From positions 2,604,001 through 2,668,000 of the forward strand of contig NZ_CP102250.1 in NCBI RefSeq assembly GCF_025144995.1: a stretch of 64,000 nt of DNA, read 5' to 3'. Below the pieces are notes generated by a model. That model saw only the letters and a program-made list of their open reading frames with translations, ran no database searches and was not told the origin of the DNA. Origin of the DNA: Alistipes indistinctus YIT 12060. GTDB taxonomy: Bacteria > Bacteroidota > Bacteroidia > Bacteroidales > Rikenellaceae. The position numbers were made by a program, and so were the translations under genes. The stretch's first letter is position 1. Every line of letters begins with the position of its first letter. Below are positions 52,737 to 62,075 of this stretch, one piece after another.

Positions 52737-54182
52737 ATGGAAGAACAGGATAAGATATTGTCGGAACTGACCGGTTCCGAATACAAATACGGCTTCACGA
52801 CCGACATCGAGACCGAAATGATCCCGAAAGGTTTGGACGAGGAGGTGGTGCGGCTGATCTCGGCCAAAAAGGGAGAACCGGAGTGGATGCTCGAATACCG
52901 TTTGAAAGCTTTCAGGCATTGGAAGACGATGACGATGCCGCGTTGGCCGCACCTCGACCTGCCGGAGATTGATTTCGAGGATATTATCTACTACGCGGCT
53001 CCGAAACCCAAACCGAAACTGAACAGTCTGGACGAGATCGATCCGGAGTTGAAGGCTACTTTCGATAAGCTGGGGGTACCGCTCGAGGAGCAGATGATCA
53101 TGTCCGGCGTGGCGGTCGATGCGGTGATGGATTCCGTATCGGTGAAGACTACTTTCCGGGAGACCCTTTCGGAAAAGGGAATTATCTTTTGTTCGATGTC
53201 CGAGGCGATCCGCGATTACCCGGAGTTGGTCCGCAAGTATCTGGGCAGCGTCGTGTCGAGTACCGATAACTTTTTCGCGTCGCTCAATGCGGCGGTCTTT
53301 TCTGACGGTTCGTTCTGTTATGTGCCTCAGGGGGTTCACTGCCCGATGGAGCTTTCGACCTATTTCCGGATCAATGCGGCCGGGACGGGGCAGTTCGAGC
53401 GGACGCTGATCGTGGCCGACGAAGGGGCCTACGTGAGTTACATGGAGGGCTGCACTGCGCCCCAGCGGGATGAAAACCAGCTGCATGCGGCCGTGGTGGA
53501 GATCGTCGTGATGAAAGATGCCGAAGTGAAATATTCGACCGTGCAGAACTGGTATCCCGGCGATAAGGAGGGGCGCGGCGGTATCTATAACTTCGTGACG
53601 AAGCGCGGCATCTGCAAGGGTGAGAATGCGCGGCTGTCGTGGACGCAGATCGAGACCGGTTCGGCGTTGACGTGGAAATATCCGAGCTGCATCCTGGCCG
53701 GCGACAATTCGGTCGGCGAGTTCTATTCGGTGGCTGTGACGAATAACCGCCAGCAGGCCGACACCGGTACGAAGATGATCCACTTGGGACGCAATACGCG
53801 CAGCCGGATCGTCAGCAAAGGGATCTCGGCGGGCGTGAGCCAGAACAGCTACCGGGGTTTGGTCAAAGTGGCGCAAAAGGCTGAAAATGCACGCAATTAT
53901 TCGCAGTGCGACTCGCTGCTGATCGGCGACCGATGCGGTGCGCACACGTTCCCTTATATCGAGGCGAACAACCGTTCGGCTGTCGTCGAACACGAAGCGA
54001 CCACCTCGAAAATCGGCGAGGACCAACTCTTTTACTGCAACCAGCGCGGTATTTCGACCGAGGATGCCGTCGGGCTGATTGTGAACGGATACGCTAAAGA
54101 GGTGCTCAATAAACTGCCGATGGAGTTCGCGGTCGAGGCGCAGAAATTGCTGTCGATCTCGCTGGAAGGCAGCGTGGGATAA
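52737..54182 (+). CDS. sufB: Fe-S cluster assembly protein SufB
   Basis: SufB is the scaffold of the SufBCD complex, on which Fe-S clusters are built before transfer to apoproteins. The 481-residue protein shows family features [55 protein letters not shown], the [26 protein letters not shown] region and the late [29 protein letters not shown] stretch. The frame is open 27 codons upstream, but the chosen ATG ([16 protein letters not shown]) is where homologs begin. It is the first gene of sufBCDS. Confidence 0.97.
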   Translation: MEEQDKILSELTGSEYKYGFTTDIETEMIPKGLDEEVVRLISAKKGEPEWMLEYRLKAFRHWKTMTMPRWPHLDLPEIDFEDIIYYAAPKPKPKLNSLDEIDPELKATFDKLGVPLEEQMIMSGVAVDAVMDSVSVKTTFRETLSEKGIIFCSMSEAIRDYPELVRKYLGSVVSSTDNFFASLNAAVFSDGSFCYVPQGVHCPMELSTYFRINAAGTGQFERTLIVADEGAYVSYMEGCTAPQRDENQLHAAVVEIVVMKDAEVKYSTVQNWYPGDKEGRGGIYNFVTKRGICKGENARLSWTQIETGSALTWKYPSCILAGDNSVGEFYSVAVTNNRQQADTGTKMIHLGRNTRSRIVSKGISAGVSQNSYRGLVKVAQKAENARNYSQCDSLLIGDRCGAHTFPYIEANNRSAVVEHEATTSKIGEDQLFYCNQRGISTEDAVGLIVNGYAKEVLNKLPMEFAVEAQKLLSISLEGSVG

Positions 54183-54200
54183 AAATAAAACGGACGAGAT

Positions 54201-54950
54201 ATGTTAGAGGTTAAGAATTTACATGCCAGCGTAGACGGCAAAGAGATATTGAAAGGGATCGACCTGAGCGTCAAGGCCGGCGAGGTACATGCGATCATGG
54301 GGCCGAACGGTTCCGGCAAGAGTACGCTCGCGTCGGTGCTGGCGGGCAACGAGCGTTTCGAGGTGACCGGGGGCGAGGCGTGGTTCGAGGGTGAAAACCT
54401 TTTCGACAAAAGTATCGAAGAGCGTGCCCGCATGGGCCTTTTCCTCGGCTTCCAGTATCCTGTCGAAATTCCAGGCGTGAGCATGGCCAACTTCTTGCGC
54501 TATGCGGTGAACGAAAAACGCAAGTACCGCGGAGAGGAGCCCCTTTCGGCCGCTGAATTCCTGCGCATGATGCGTGAAAAGAGCGCGTTGGTCGAAATCG
54601 ACAGCAAGCTCACGGGACGGGCCGTCAACGAGGGGTTCTCGGGCGGCGAGAAGAAGAAGAACGAAATCTTCCAGATGGCGATGCTTGAGCCGAAGCTGGC
54701 GATTCTCGACGAGACGGACAGCGGACTGGACATCGATGCGCTCAGGATCGTCGCCACCGGCGTGACGAAACTCAAGCGGCCCGACAACGCGACGATCGTC
54801 ATCACGCACTACCAGCGCCTGCTGGACTACATCGTGCCCGATGTGGTGCATGTGCTTTATAACGGCCGCATCATTCATTCGGCAGGCAAGGAGCTTGCCC
54901 TCAAACTCGAGGAGCAGGGTTACGACTGGCTGATCAACCAATACGAGTAA
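54201..54950 (+). CDS. sufC: Fe-S cluster assembly ATPase SufC
   Basis: SufC is the ABC-type ATPase that drives the SufBCD scaffold. The 249-residue protein has Walker A GPNGSGKSTLASVLAG, the Q-loop in FLGFQYPVEIPGVS, the signature FSGGEKKKNEIFQM and Walker B AILDETDSGLDIDALRI. It is 18 nt after sufB and 4 nt before sufD. Confidence 0.97.
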   Translation: MLEVKNLHASVDGKEILKGIDLSVKAGEVHAIMGPNGSGKSTLASVLAGNERFEVTGGEAWFEGENLFDKSIEERARMGLFLGFQYPVEIPGVSMANFLRYAVNEKRKYRGEEPLSAAEFLRMMREKSALVEIDSKLTGRAVNEGFSGGEKKKNEIFQMAMLEPKLAILDETDSGLDIDALRIVATGVTKLKRPDNATIVITHYQRLLDYIVPDVVHVLYNGRIIHSAGKELALKLEEQGYDWLINQYE

Positions 54951-54954
54951 CGGC

Positions 54955-56262
54955 ATGGAACCTTCGATCGAAAAAAAATTGACGGAGCTCTTCCTCTCCA
55001 ACGCCGAACTGCTCGACGAGGGGCAGTCGCCGTTGCTCACGCGCCCGCGCCGGGCGGCACTCGAGGCGCTGAACCTATTGGGGATTCCGCCGAAAGGGCC
55101 GGGGAACGGCGACCGGTATCACTATACCGATTTGCGCGGGGTGTTCGGCGAAGAATGGGAGCACTATTTCACCCCGTCGCATCCCGGCGTCGCGCCCGAT
55201 GACTTGCCGGGGCAGATGCACCGCATGAAATTTCTCAACGGTTTCTGCTGCGATGCGCGGCATTTGACGCGACTGGCGGACGGTGTGGTGTTCGGGTCGC
55301 TGGCCGCCGCTGCGCGCGAATATCCCGGATTGGTCGGAAAATATTACAATACCCTCCCGCACGGCCATGGCAGTGCGGTGGCCGAACTGACGGCGGCTTT
55401 CGTGCAGGACGGAGCGTTCGTCTATGTCCCCAGGGGGATTCGTGTCGAGCTGCCGTTTGCGGTCGAGTGCGGCCTCTACGGTGACGGTGAAGCGGTCGCA
55501 TCGTTCGGGCGGAACCTCTTTATTTTCGAAGAGGGAAGCCAGGCGCGGCTCGTAATCGATTACCGTACGCTCTCCGGCGAGCGGAACCTGGCCTGCCGCA
55601 CGCGTGAAATCTTCGTAGGGAGCGGTGCGCGGGTCGAGATGGTCGAAAGTTGCCGGCTCAACGAACGTTCGTCGCTGATTTCGGCAAGCTATGCGCGCCA
55701 ACAGGGCGATTCCGTGCTGCACGGCGTATCGGTGGGACTGAGTGCCGGCCTGATGCGCAACGAGCAGACCGTCCTGCTGGAAGGGCGCGGTGCCGAAAAC
55801 CACACCAACGGGCTTACGATTGCCGGAGAGCAGGAGCATCTGGATTTTGCTACGGATATCGAACACATCGCATCGGATTGTACCAGCTACCAGCTTTTCA
55901 AAGGACTGGCCGCCGACGGCGGGACGAGTGTTTTCAGCGGGCGAATCTATGTGGCGCAGGATGCGCAGCGCACGCAGGCGTTCCAGCAGAACAACAACCT
56001 GCTGTTGAGCGACGATGCGCACGTATATGCGAAACCCCAGCTCGAGATCTATGCGGACAACGTGAAGTGCAGCCACGGCGCGACGGTGGGACAGTTGGAC
56101 CCCGAAGCGATCTATTACATGCGCCAGCGTGGTATCGGACTCGAAGATGCGCGACGGTTGCAGATGTACGGTTTCGTGCTCGACGTGCTCGGCGAGAGCC
56201 GCGTACAGGAGATGAACGAGTTGTTCGACCGCGAAATCGCTTCGAAGATCGAAGGATTGTAG
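54955..56262 (+). CDS. sufD: Fe-S cluster assembly protein SufD
   Basis: SufD is the SufB paralog that completes the SufBCD complex. The 435-residue protein has the beta-helix core of the family: RGIRVELPFAVECGLYGD, the LSGERNLACRTREIFVG region, VLLEGRGAENHTNGLTIA, TSVFSGRIYVAQDAQRTQAFQQNNNLLLS and the terminal MRQRGIGLEDARRLQMYGFVLD. The start ATG lies 4 nt after the sufC stop codon. Confidence 0.96.
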   Translation: MEPSIEKKLTELFLSNAELLDEGQSPLLTRPRRAALEALNLLGIPPKGPGNGDRYHYTDLRGVFGEEWEHYFTPSHPGVAPDDLPGQMHRMKFLNGFCCDARHLTRLADGVVFGSLAAAAREYPGLVGKYYNTLPHGHGSAVAELTAAFVQDGAFVYVPRGIRVELPFAVECGLYGDGEAVASFGRNLFIFEEGSQARLVIDYRTLSGERNLACRTREIFVGSGARVEMVESCRLNERSSLISASYARQQGDSVLHGVSVGLSAGLMRNEQTVLLEGRGAENHTNGLTIAGEQEHLDFATDIEHIASDCTSYQLFKGLAADGGTSVFSGRIYVAQDAQRTQAFQQNNNLLLSDDAHVYAKPQLEIYADNVKCSHGATVGQLDPEAIYYMRQRGIGLEDARRLQMYGFVLDVLGESRVQEMNELFDREIASKIEGL

Positions 56263-56356
56263 GCGCATAGAATTCGTTGTAGGCGTATGTATCCGGATGC
56301 CGGTTTCATCGCGTACGGATGGGGATTGGAGTGATTCCCGCAAGCAGGTAAAATAG

Positions 56357-57580
56357 ATGGCATACGATATTGCAAAAATAAGGGCCGATTTTCCGCTGCT
56401 GGGCCGCAAGGTATACGGCAGGGAGCTGGCTTATCTGGATAACGGTGCGACGGCGCAGAAACCGCTGCAGGTGATCGAAAAGATCGACTACCTGCACCGT
56501 GAGTTGAATGCCAATGTCCACCGCGGGCTGCACTACCTGAGCGAGGAGTGCACTTCGGAGTACGAGGCGGCACGGGAACAGGTGCGCGCGCTGATCGGTG
56601 CGGCATCCGTGCGCGAGATCGTTTTTACGGCCGGGGCGACCGCCGCGATCAATACCGTGGCGTACAGTTTCGGCGAGAAGTATATCCATGCGGGCGACAA
56701 CGTGATTACCACCGAAATGGAACATCACGCGAACATCGTTCCGTGGCAGTTGATCTGCGAGCGTAAAGGGGCTGAACTGCGAGTCGTACCGTTCGACGAT
56801 GCGGGGCGCCTGATGACCGAAAAACTGCCGGAACTGCTCGACGAACGGACGCGGATCGTCTGCATCACGCAGGCGTCGAACGTGCTGGGGACGCGGCCCG
56901 ACCTGTCGCCGGTGATCGACCTGTCGCACCGGGCCGGGGTGCCGGTGCTGGTGGACGGTTGTCAGGGTATTGTGCACGGCGGGGTCGATGTGCAGGCGCT
57001 CGATTGCGATTTCTATGCCTTTTCGGGACACAAACTTTACGGACCTACCGGAATCGGCGTGTTGTACGGCAAGGAGAAATGGCTGGAACAGATGCCGCCG
57101 TTCATGGGCGGGGGAGACATGGTCGGTACGGTCCGTTTTTCGGGTACTACATACGCCGAACTGCCGCTCAAGTTCGAGGCGGGGACTTCTAACTACATCG
57201 GTGCGATCGGCCTCGGCGAAGCGATCCGTTACCTCGGTACGCTGGATGCCGGGGAAGTGGCGCGCCGCGAACACGAATTGCTGGTTTATGCGACCGAGCG
57301 GCTGCAACGGATCGACGGGTTGCGCATTTACGGCACCCAGCCCGATAAGTGCAGTATCGTTTCGTTTACGGTCGAGGGGACGCATCCTTACGATATCGGG
57401 ATGATTCTCGACAAAACGGGTGTTGCGGTGCGTACCGGGACGCATTGTGCCGAACCCGTGATGACCCATTACGGCATTACGTCGATGGTGCGTGCTTCGT
57501 TTGCGCTGTACAATGAATTTTCGGAGATCGACCGGCTCGAGGCCGGATTGCAACGCGCGGTCGGGATGTTGCGGGCGTGA
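56357..57580 (+). CDS. sufS: Cysteine desulfurase SufS
   Basis: SufS is a PLP enzyme taking sulfur from cysteine and passing it as persulfide to the Fe-S scaffold. The 407-residue protein is a group II desulfurase: ARGLHYLS-like VHRGLHYLSEECTSEYE, EHHANIVPWQ, PLP-Lys in FSGHKLYGPTGIGVLYG, and the catalytic Cys in VAVRTGTHCAEPVM. It lies 94 nt after sufD. No sufE or sufU gene, the usual sulfur acceptor partner, follows in the operon. Confidence 0.96.
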   Translation: MAYDIAKIRADFPLLGRKVYGRELAYLDNGATAQKPLQVIEKIDYLHRELNANVHRGLHYLSEECTSEYEAAREQVRALIGAASVREIVFTAGATAAINTVAYSFGEKYIHAGDNVITTEMEHHANIVPWQLICERKGAELRVVPFDDAGRLMTEKLPELLDERTRIVCITQASNVLGTRPDLSPVIDLSHRAGVPVLVDGCQGIVHGGVDVQALDCDFYAFSGHKLYGPTGIGVLYGKEKWLEQMPPFMGGGDMVGTVRFSGTTYAELPLKFEAGTSNYIGAIGLGEAIRYLGTLDAGEVARREHELLVYATERLQRIDGLRIYGTQPDKCSIVSFTVEGTHPYDIGMILDKTGVAVRTGTHCAEPVMTHYGITSMVRASFALYNEFSEIDRLEAGLQRAVGMLRA

Positions 57581-57767
57581 CGCTTTTTCCGGTAGCTCCC
57601 GATGCAAGCGATCCCGTGGACAGGTAGTTCGGATCCGGTCATCTGAAAAACCGACGCCCCGGCAATTTAAGGATTCGATTTGATGCTTCAACAAAATCGG
57701 AGGGCCGGGTATACGACCGATCATCCGATCATCCGTTTCAGGAACTACATAAACCCGTTATAATATT

Positions 57768-58448
57768 ATGCCCTTTATTGTTCTCGAAGGCCTCGACGGG
57801 GCCGGCAAATCCACCCAGGTCAGAATGTTGCAGGAGCGGCTTTCCGCCCAGGGGTTCGCATATGAATACCTTCATTTCCCGCGTTTCGACGCACCGGTTT
57901 ACGGTGAATTGGTCGCACGTTTCCTGCGCGGCGAACTGGGGGCGCTCGATCAGGTCAACCCTTACCTTGTGGCGCTGATTTATGCGGGCGACCGTGCCGA
58001 AGCCGCCCCGATGATCCGCCGTTGGCTCGAAGCGGGTAAATTCGTGATCGTCGACCGCTATGTCTATTCCAATGTGGGTTACCAGTGTGCGAAGATTGAC
58101 GATCCGGCCGACCGCGAGCGGTTGAGGGAGTGGATTATCGATCTCGAGTATGGGCATAACGGTATCCCGCAGCCGGACCTGTCGCTTTTCCTCGATGTGC
58201 CGTTTTCGTTTACGCAGCGCAAACTGACCGAGCAGCGCGAGGGCGATGACCGCGACTACCTGAAGGGCAAGGCGGACATTCACGAGGCTTCGCTGTCGTT
58301 GCAGGAGCGCGTGCGCCGCGTCTATCTGGAACAGGCGGCGCTCGATCCCTGTTTCTGCGTGATCGAATGCACCGATCCGGATGGGGAGATGCGTGCCCCT
58401 GAAGCGATCTTCGAACGAATTTCGGCCCGGTTGTCTCCTTTGTTCTAA
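57768..58448 (+). CDS. tmk: Thymidylate kinase
   Basis: Tmk phosphorylates dTMP to dTDP for DNA synthesis. The 226-residue protein has the P-loop FIVLEGLDGAGKSTQ, a DR motif in FVIVDRYVYSNVGYQC, DLSLFLDVPFSF and the lid segment REGDDRDYLKGKADIHEA. The lid and spacing differ from the E. coli enzyme and match the longer Bacteroidetes type. It stands 187 nt after sufS and probably has its own promoter, which I could not place with confidence. Confidence 0.93.
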   Translation: MPFIVLEGLDGAGKSTQVRMLQERLSAQGFAYEYLHFPRFDAPVYGELVARFLRGELGALDQVNPYLVALIYAGDRAEAAPMIRRWLEAGKFVIVDRYVYSNVGYQCAKIDDPADRERLREWIIDLEYGHNGIPQPDLSLFLDVPFSFTQRKLTEQREGDDRDYLKGKADIHEASLSLQERVRRVYLEQAALDPCFCVIECTDPDGEMRAPEAIFERISARLSPLF

Positions 58449-58747
58449 TTCCCAGACAGGTCGTCCGGCTCTTTTCTCAACCGGGATTTCCGTGCGGTTC
58501 CCATGCGGCGGCGTTGATCCCGATAGCCCGAATTACGTTACTGTCTTTTCTGTTGCGGTAGTTCTGGGGCGGTGCTGTTTTGCCCCTTGCTGTTTCTCCT
58601 CCCCGTAGTGTGAATTTGCCGTAACGCACCTCCTGTGCATCGTGTCCGGATGGTTCTACCGGACGGGATGGGTGAAGATTCTTTCCGTTTTCGAACGCTT
58701 TTTCGACCGTTTTGTACCGTAAAATGGCGGATAAGCTAAAAATTGGT
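58449..58747. other. Intergenic region between tmk and the DoxX gene
   Basis: About 300 nt with low-complexity T- and G-rich runs and no recognisable gene or terminator. The DoxX promoter box follows at its end. Confidence 0.5.
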
Positions 58748-58755
58748 TATATTTG
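58748..58755 (+). promoter_or_regulatory. -7 element of the DoxX gene
   Basis: TATATTTG, exact match, 31 nt before the ATG; a TTTG occurs upstream but too far for the standard spacing. Confidence 0.5.
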
Positions 58756-58786
58756 TCTCAGTACAACTGTTTGACAACGAACCGGT

Positions 58787-60067
58787 ATGCGAATCAGGAA
58801 CGGATTGGTGGCTTTGTGCAGGATAGCTTTGGCGCTGGTGTTTATCTTTTCCGGCTTCGTCAAGGCGGTCGATCCGTGGGGTACGGCCATCAAGTTGGGC
58901 GAGTATTTCCATGCTTTCGGGATGGATGCGCTTTCCGGGGGCCGCTATGCCTTTTCGATCCTGCTCTCATCTGCTGAAATGCTGTTGGGTTTCTGCCTGC
59001 TTTTCCGGTTCGGTTTCGTCCGCCGGAGATTGCCGGGGCTGATGCTGATCGTGGTGGGTTTCTTCACGCTGCTGACCCTCGTGCTGGCCCTTTGGAACCC
59101 GGTTTCGGACTGCGGCTGTTTCGGCGATGCCGTGAAACTCACGAATTGGCAGACCTTCTATAAAAACCTGATTCTGTTGTTGCTGGCTGTTGTGGTTTGG
59201 TTCGGCAGCTACCGCAAGAAAGAGTGCTGGGATTGGAATCCCGACGTTCCGGAACACGATAGCGGTCACCTGATCGAATGGAGCCTCGGATTGTTGTTCC
59301 TGCTCTTTTCGCTCGGAGTGGGGCTGTATAGTTTGCGTCACCTGCCGTTGATCGACTTCCTGCCGTTCAAAGCCGGGGTAAACCTGGCCGTACAGGGGAA
59401 TAAATCCGGAACCGATTTGGTCACGACGTTGATCTACAAGGATAAAACGACGGGACAAAATCACGAGTTTTCGCTGAGCGATACGACCTGGTACGATTCG
59501 ACGCGCTGGGAGTTCGTCGATACGCGCTTTGTCGAACGTGCCGAACCTTCCGGCGGGGAAACCGATCCTGCGCTGGCCGAATTCTCGATTTTCAATGCGC
59601 AGGGAGACCGTACGGCCGAACTGCTTGCCCGGCCGCAGGAGTGGCTGCTCGTGACGCTGACCGATCCGGCGGAACTGTCCGGGTCATGCCGCGACAAGCT
59701 CGCGGACGCGGCCGATTACGCCCTGGCCCGGGGAGTGCTGATGATCGGCGTTACGCCGATTGCACTTGCCGATTCGGTATTGTCGCTCGGTGTCCGGCAT
59801 ATTCCGCTGTACAATATCGACGGTACGACGCTCAAGTCGCTGATCCGCGCGCACCAGGGGCTCGTCGTGATCAAGGAGGGAACGATCCTTGCCAAATGGA
59901 ACTGCCGGGACATCCCCGATCTGAACGGGGAAAATGCGGAACAGAGCATCCTTTCGCTCGTGGCCGCACATGCCGTGCAGGTGAATATCTCCTGGTTGCT
60001 GGGCGTATGCGGTGTGGTGTTGGTGCTGCTCTACGCGGTCTATTTCATCCACCGCCGGCACGTATAA
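58787..60067 (+). CDS. DoxX-type membrane protein, BT_3928 family
   Basis: A 426-residue membrane protein. The N-terminal half has about four to five transmembrane helices with the DoxX/MauE-like features FIFSGFVKAVDPWGTAIKL and NPVSDCGCFGDAVKLTNWQTFYKN; the Cys pair CGC in the latter is typical. A large soluble domain (about residues 200-395, between the last N-terminal helix and a C-terminal one) follows, containing SGSCRDKLADAADYALARGVLMIGV. The C-terminus has a final transmembrane helix and ends HRRHV. The Bacteroidetes BT_3928-like family has no assigned reaction; similarity to MauE hints at disulfide or quinone chemistry in the envelope. It stands alone. Confidence 0.85.
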   Translation: MRIRNGLVALCRIALALVFIFSGFVKAVDPWGTAIKLGEYFHAFGMDALSGGRYAFSILLSSAEMLLGFCLLFRFGFVRRRLPGLMLIVVGFFTLLTLVLALWNPVSDCGCFGDAVKLTNWQTFYKNLILLLLAVVVWFGSYRKKECWDWNPDVPEHDSGHLIEWSLGLLFLLFSLGVGLYSLRHLPLIDFLPFKAGVNLAVQGNKSGTDLVTTLIYKDKTTGQNHEFSLSDTTWYDSTRWEFVDTRFVERAEPSGGETDPALAEFSIFNAQGDRTAELLARPQEWLLVTLTDPAELSGSCRDKLADAADYALARGVLMIGVTPIALADSVLSLGVRHIPLYNIDGTTLKSLIRAHQGLVVIKEGTILAKWNCRDIPDLNGENAEQSILSLVAAHAVQVNISWLLGVCGVVLVLLYAVYFIHRRHV

Positions 60068-60132
60068 GTGCGGATTTTTGCCGCAGCAGTTGGAAGTCTC
60101 CCTGCCGGAAGCTGGAATCCGGGGAAAACCGT

Positions 60133-60140
60133 TATCTTTG
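60133..60140 (+). promoter_or_regulatory. Candidate -7 element for the MFS leader and remnant
   Basis: TATCTTTG, exact match, about 40 nt upstream of a 16-codon ORF; there is no good -33 box. Confidence 0.5.
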
Positions 60141-60180
60141 CCTCCCGGAGCGCACGAGCGGTCCCTTACAATACCATTTT

Positions 60181-60231
60181 ATGCACCTCTCACCCTCCGA
60201 CATACCTGCTGCTTATATCCTGATGGCTTAG
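60181..60231 (+). CDS. Possible leader peptide upstream of the MFS remnant
   Basis: A 16-codon ORF (MHLSPSDIPAAYILMA) begins about 40 nt after a -7 box and precedes the MefA-like remnant by about 130 nt. Its 3' half lies inside a hairpin, ATACCTGC-ATCCTG / CAGGAT-GCAGGTAT (60202-60253). Short peptides with overlapping stem-loops precede many antibiotic-resistance genes and regulate them by ribosome stalling. The codon content gives no obvious sensor signal, so this is a suggestion based on position and folding. Confidence 0.4.
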   Translation: MHLSPSDIPAAYILMA

Positions 60232-60363
60232 CTGCCTTGCAGGATGCAGGTATATCGGTTCCGCTGCCGGATTCCTCCCGGTACCGGACGTGCCCCGCGT
60301 ATGCGGTCGGCCTTTGGTTATTTCTTTAATATTTTCTACGGTTTTTAATTTAATTCAGTTATT

Positions 60364-60645
60364 ATGAACGACTGGAAAAGGAAGTTCATCATTATATGGA
60401 TGGGACAGCTCTTCTCGATTCTTACGAGTACCGTCGCGCAATTCGCTATCATTCTGTGGGTCAGTGTCGAAGCCGGGCCTGCCGAGGTGCTTTCGCTGCC
60501 TGCCGTGATCGGGTTGACGGCTACGGGACTGGTGGCCGATAGTATCGGGATTCCGGCCATGTTCCTGCTGGGCGGAGTGGCTGCCTCGCTGGTTGCATTG
60601 GTCTCGTTTTTTATGCCGTCGCTGCGGGCCCTGGAGCGTTCCTGA
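60364..60645 (+). pseudogene. MefA-like MFS transporter remnant with large internal deletion
   Basis: The 93-residue ORF joins two distant parts of a MefA-type drug efflux transporter of about 400 residues. Residues 1-45 (NDWKRKFIIIWMGQLFSILTS...) match the MefA N-terminus and first helix. From about residue 46 (LPAVIGLTATGLVADSIGIP...) it matches the last helices, including the VADSIG loop and the terminal PSLRALE. The joint reads VLSLPAVIGL; intact relatives carry similar LSM and LSL words in both regions, so a deletion between short similarities is likely. The frame is preserved. A terminator follows. The product cannot be a working transporter, though a residual small membrane protein may still be made. 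Confidence 0.75.
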
Positions 60646-60666
60646 GCCTCTTTTTGTGCCTGTTTT

Positions 60667-60704
60667 ACGTGCCGGGGAACAACCGTTCCCCGGCACGTTG
60701 TTTT
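60667..60704 (+). terminator. Terminator of the MFS remnant
   Basis: A perfect 14-bp stem (ACGTGCCGGGGAAC / GTTCCCCGGCACGT) with a 4-nt loop, then TGTTTT. Confidence 0.9.
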
Positions 60705-60838
60705 CGAATGGTACAGGAATGCCGTCCGGATACATGATCTTGGGATTGAACGATGATTTTCACCAGGATGTGGCATGATTGTTGGCTTAGCTTCAACACG
60801 ATAAACCCGTCGTGGGGGACTTTAATCCGAATGAATGT

Positions 60839-61879
60839 ATGAAACTGAAAGCTATCATGACCGGTGCACTGGCAGCCGTGCTGCTCGCAGGTTGCGGCTC
60901 GGGCGGAAAGGCTTCCGCTCCGGTCGTCCGTCCGGTCAAGGTGTATCGTGTCGAGCCGCTCGGCGCCGTGGATAAGGATTTTGCCGGGATGTCCACTGCG
61001 GATAGCGTGTCGAACCTCGCATTCCGCGTGTCGGGACAGATTATCAAGGTTTATGTACAGGACGGCCAGACGGTGCGGCAGGGGGCGATTATCGCCGAGA
61101 TCGATCCGCGCGAGTACCGCCTGCAGATGGAGGCCGACAAGGCTACTTTCCTCACCGCCCGGTCGCAGATGGACCGCAACAAGCGGTTGCTCGACCGACA
61201 GGCCATATCGAGGCAGGATTACGAGATCGCCGACGCCGCTTATGTGCGTGCCCGCTCGGCCTACAATAATTCGCAGAGCATTCTTGCGGATACCAAACTG
61301 CGCGCTCCCTTCTCCGGAGCGATTGAAAAGATGTTCGTCGACAATTTCCAGCGCGTGCAGGTCGGGGAACCGGTGGCCCGGTTGGTCGATCCGCTGACCC
61401 GCACCGTCAAATACACGATGCCTGAAACGGCTTTGCAGATGCTCAAGATGCCGGGGCTTTCCTTTACGGTCTGGTTCGACGCTTACCAAAATACCCCGTT
61501 TCCGGCCCGGCTCAAGGAGTATATGAAGAGTTCGACACAAGCGACCGGAATCTCGGTGGCGCTGACGCTCGAACCGTTCGATGAAAAGAGGTACGATATC
61601 GCGCCGGGAATGTCCTGCACGATCAACATGAAGGTCGAATCGCCGCAGCACGATACGGTGACTGCCGTGCCGCTGACCGCCGTGTTCAGCCGGGATAACC
61701 GCGAGTGGGTATGGATCGTGGGAACCGGCCGCCGGGTAAAGGCGCAACCGGTCAAGCTCGGCCAGCTTTTCGGCAGCGATATGGTGATGATCGACGATGG
61801 CCTCAAGGCCGGGGACGAAGTGGTGACGGCCGGGGTGTACCAGATTGTCGAAGGTGAGGAGGTCAAACTTCTTCCGTAA
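60839..61879 (+). CDS. RND efflux periplasmic adaptor subunit
   Basis: A 346-residue membrane fusion protein that connects the RND pump to an outer-membrane channel. It is a lipoprotein (lipobox AAVLLAGC). The order of features is normal: a lipoyl-like half (RVSGQIIKVYVQDGQTVRQGAIIAEID), an alpha-helical hairpin (about 90-140, RNKRLLDRQAISRQDYEIADAAY), the second lipoyl half (DTKLRAPFSGAIEKMF), a beta barrel and a C-terminal membrane-proximal domain (GLKAGDEVVTAGVYQIVEGEEV). The RND permease follows 196 nt downstream. The longer upstream start gives no plausible signal, so the ATG at 60839 is used. Confidence 0.93.
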   Translation: MKLKAIMTGALAAVLLAGCGSGGKASAPVVRPVKVYRVEPLGAVDKDFAGMSTADSVSNLAFRVSGQIIKVYVQDGQTVRQGAIIAEIDPREYRLQMEADKATFLTARSQMDRNKRLLDRQAISRQDYEIADAAYVRARSAYNNSQSILADTKLRAPFSGAIEKMFVDNFQRVQVGEPVARLVDPLTRTVKYTMPETALQMLKMPGLSFTVWFDAYQNTPFPARLKEYMKSSTQATGISVALTLEPFDEKRYDIAPGMSCTINMKVESPQHDTVTAVPLTAVFSRDNREWVWIVGTGRRVKAQPVKLGQLFGSDMVMIDDGLKAGDEVVTAGVYQIVEGEEVKLLP

Positions 61880-62075
61880 TTGAGCAGTCGATCTTTTTGT
61901 GCTCCGGAGACGGCAAAGATTCGGAAACCCGGAGACCCCCAGAAATTACTGACCTCCCCCGGCATGTCGTGAAATCCGGGAAATCACCGGTCGATTTTGA
62001 ATTCTCTGCAGTGCTCGAATGTTTGGAAATGCCTGAATGGTAAAGAAATACTAACCGAATAGAGTCCGTAATACT

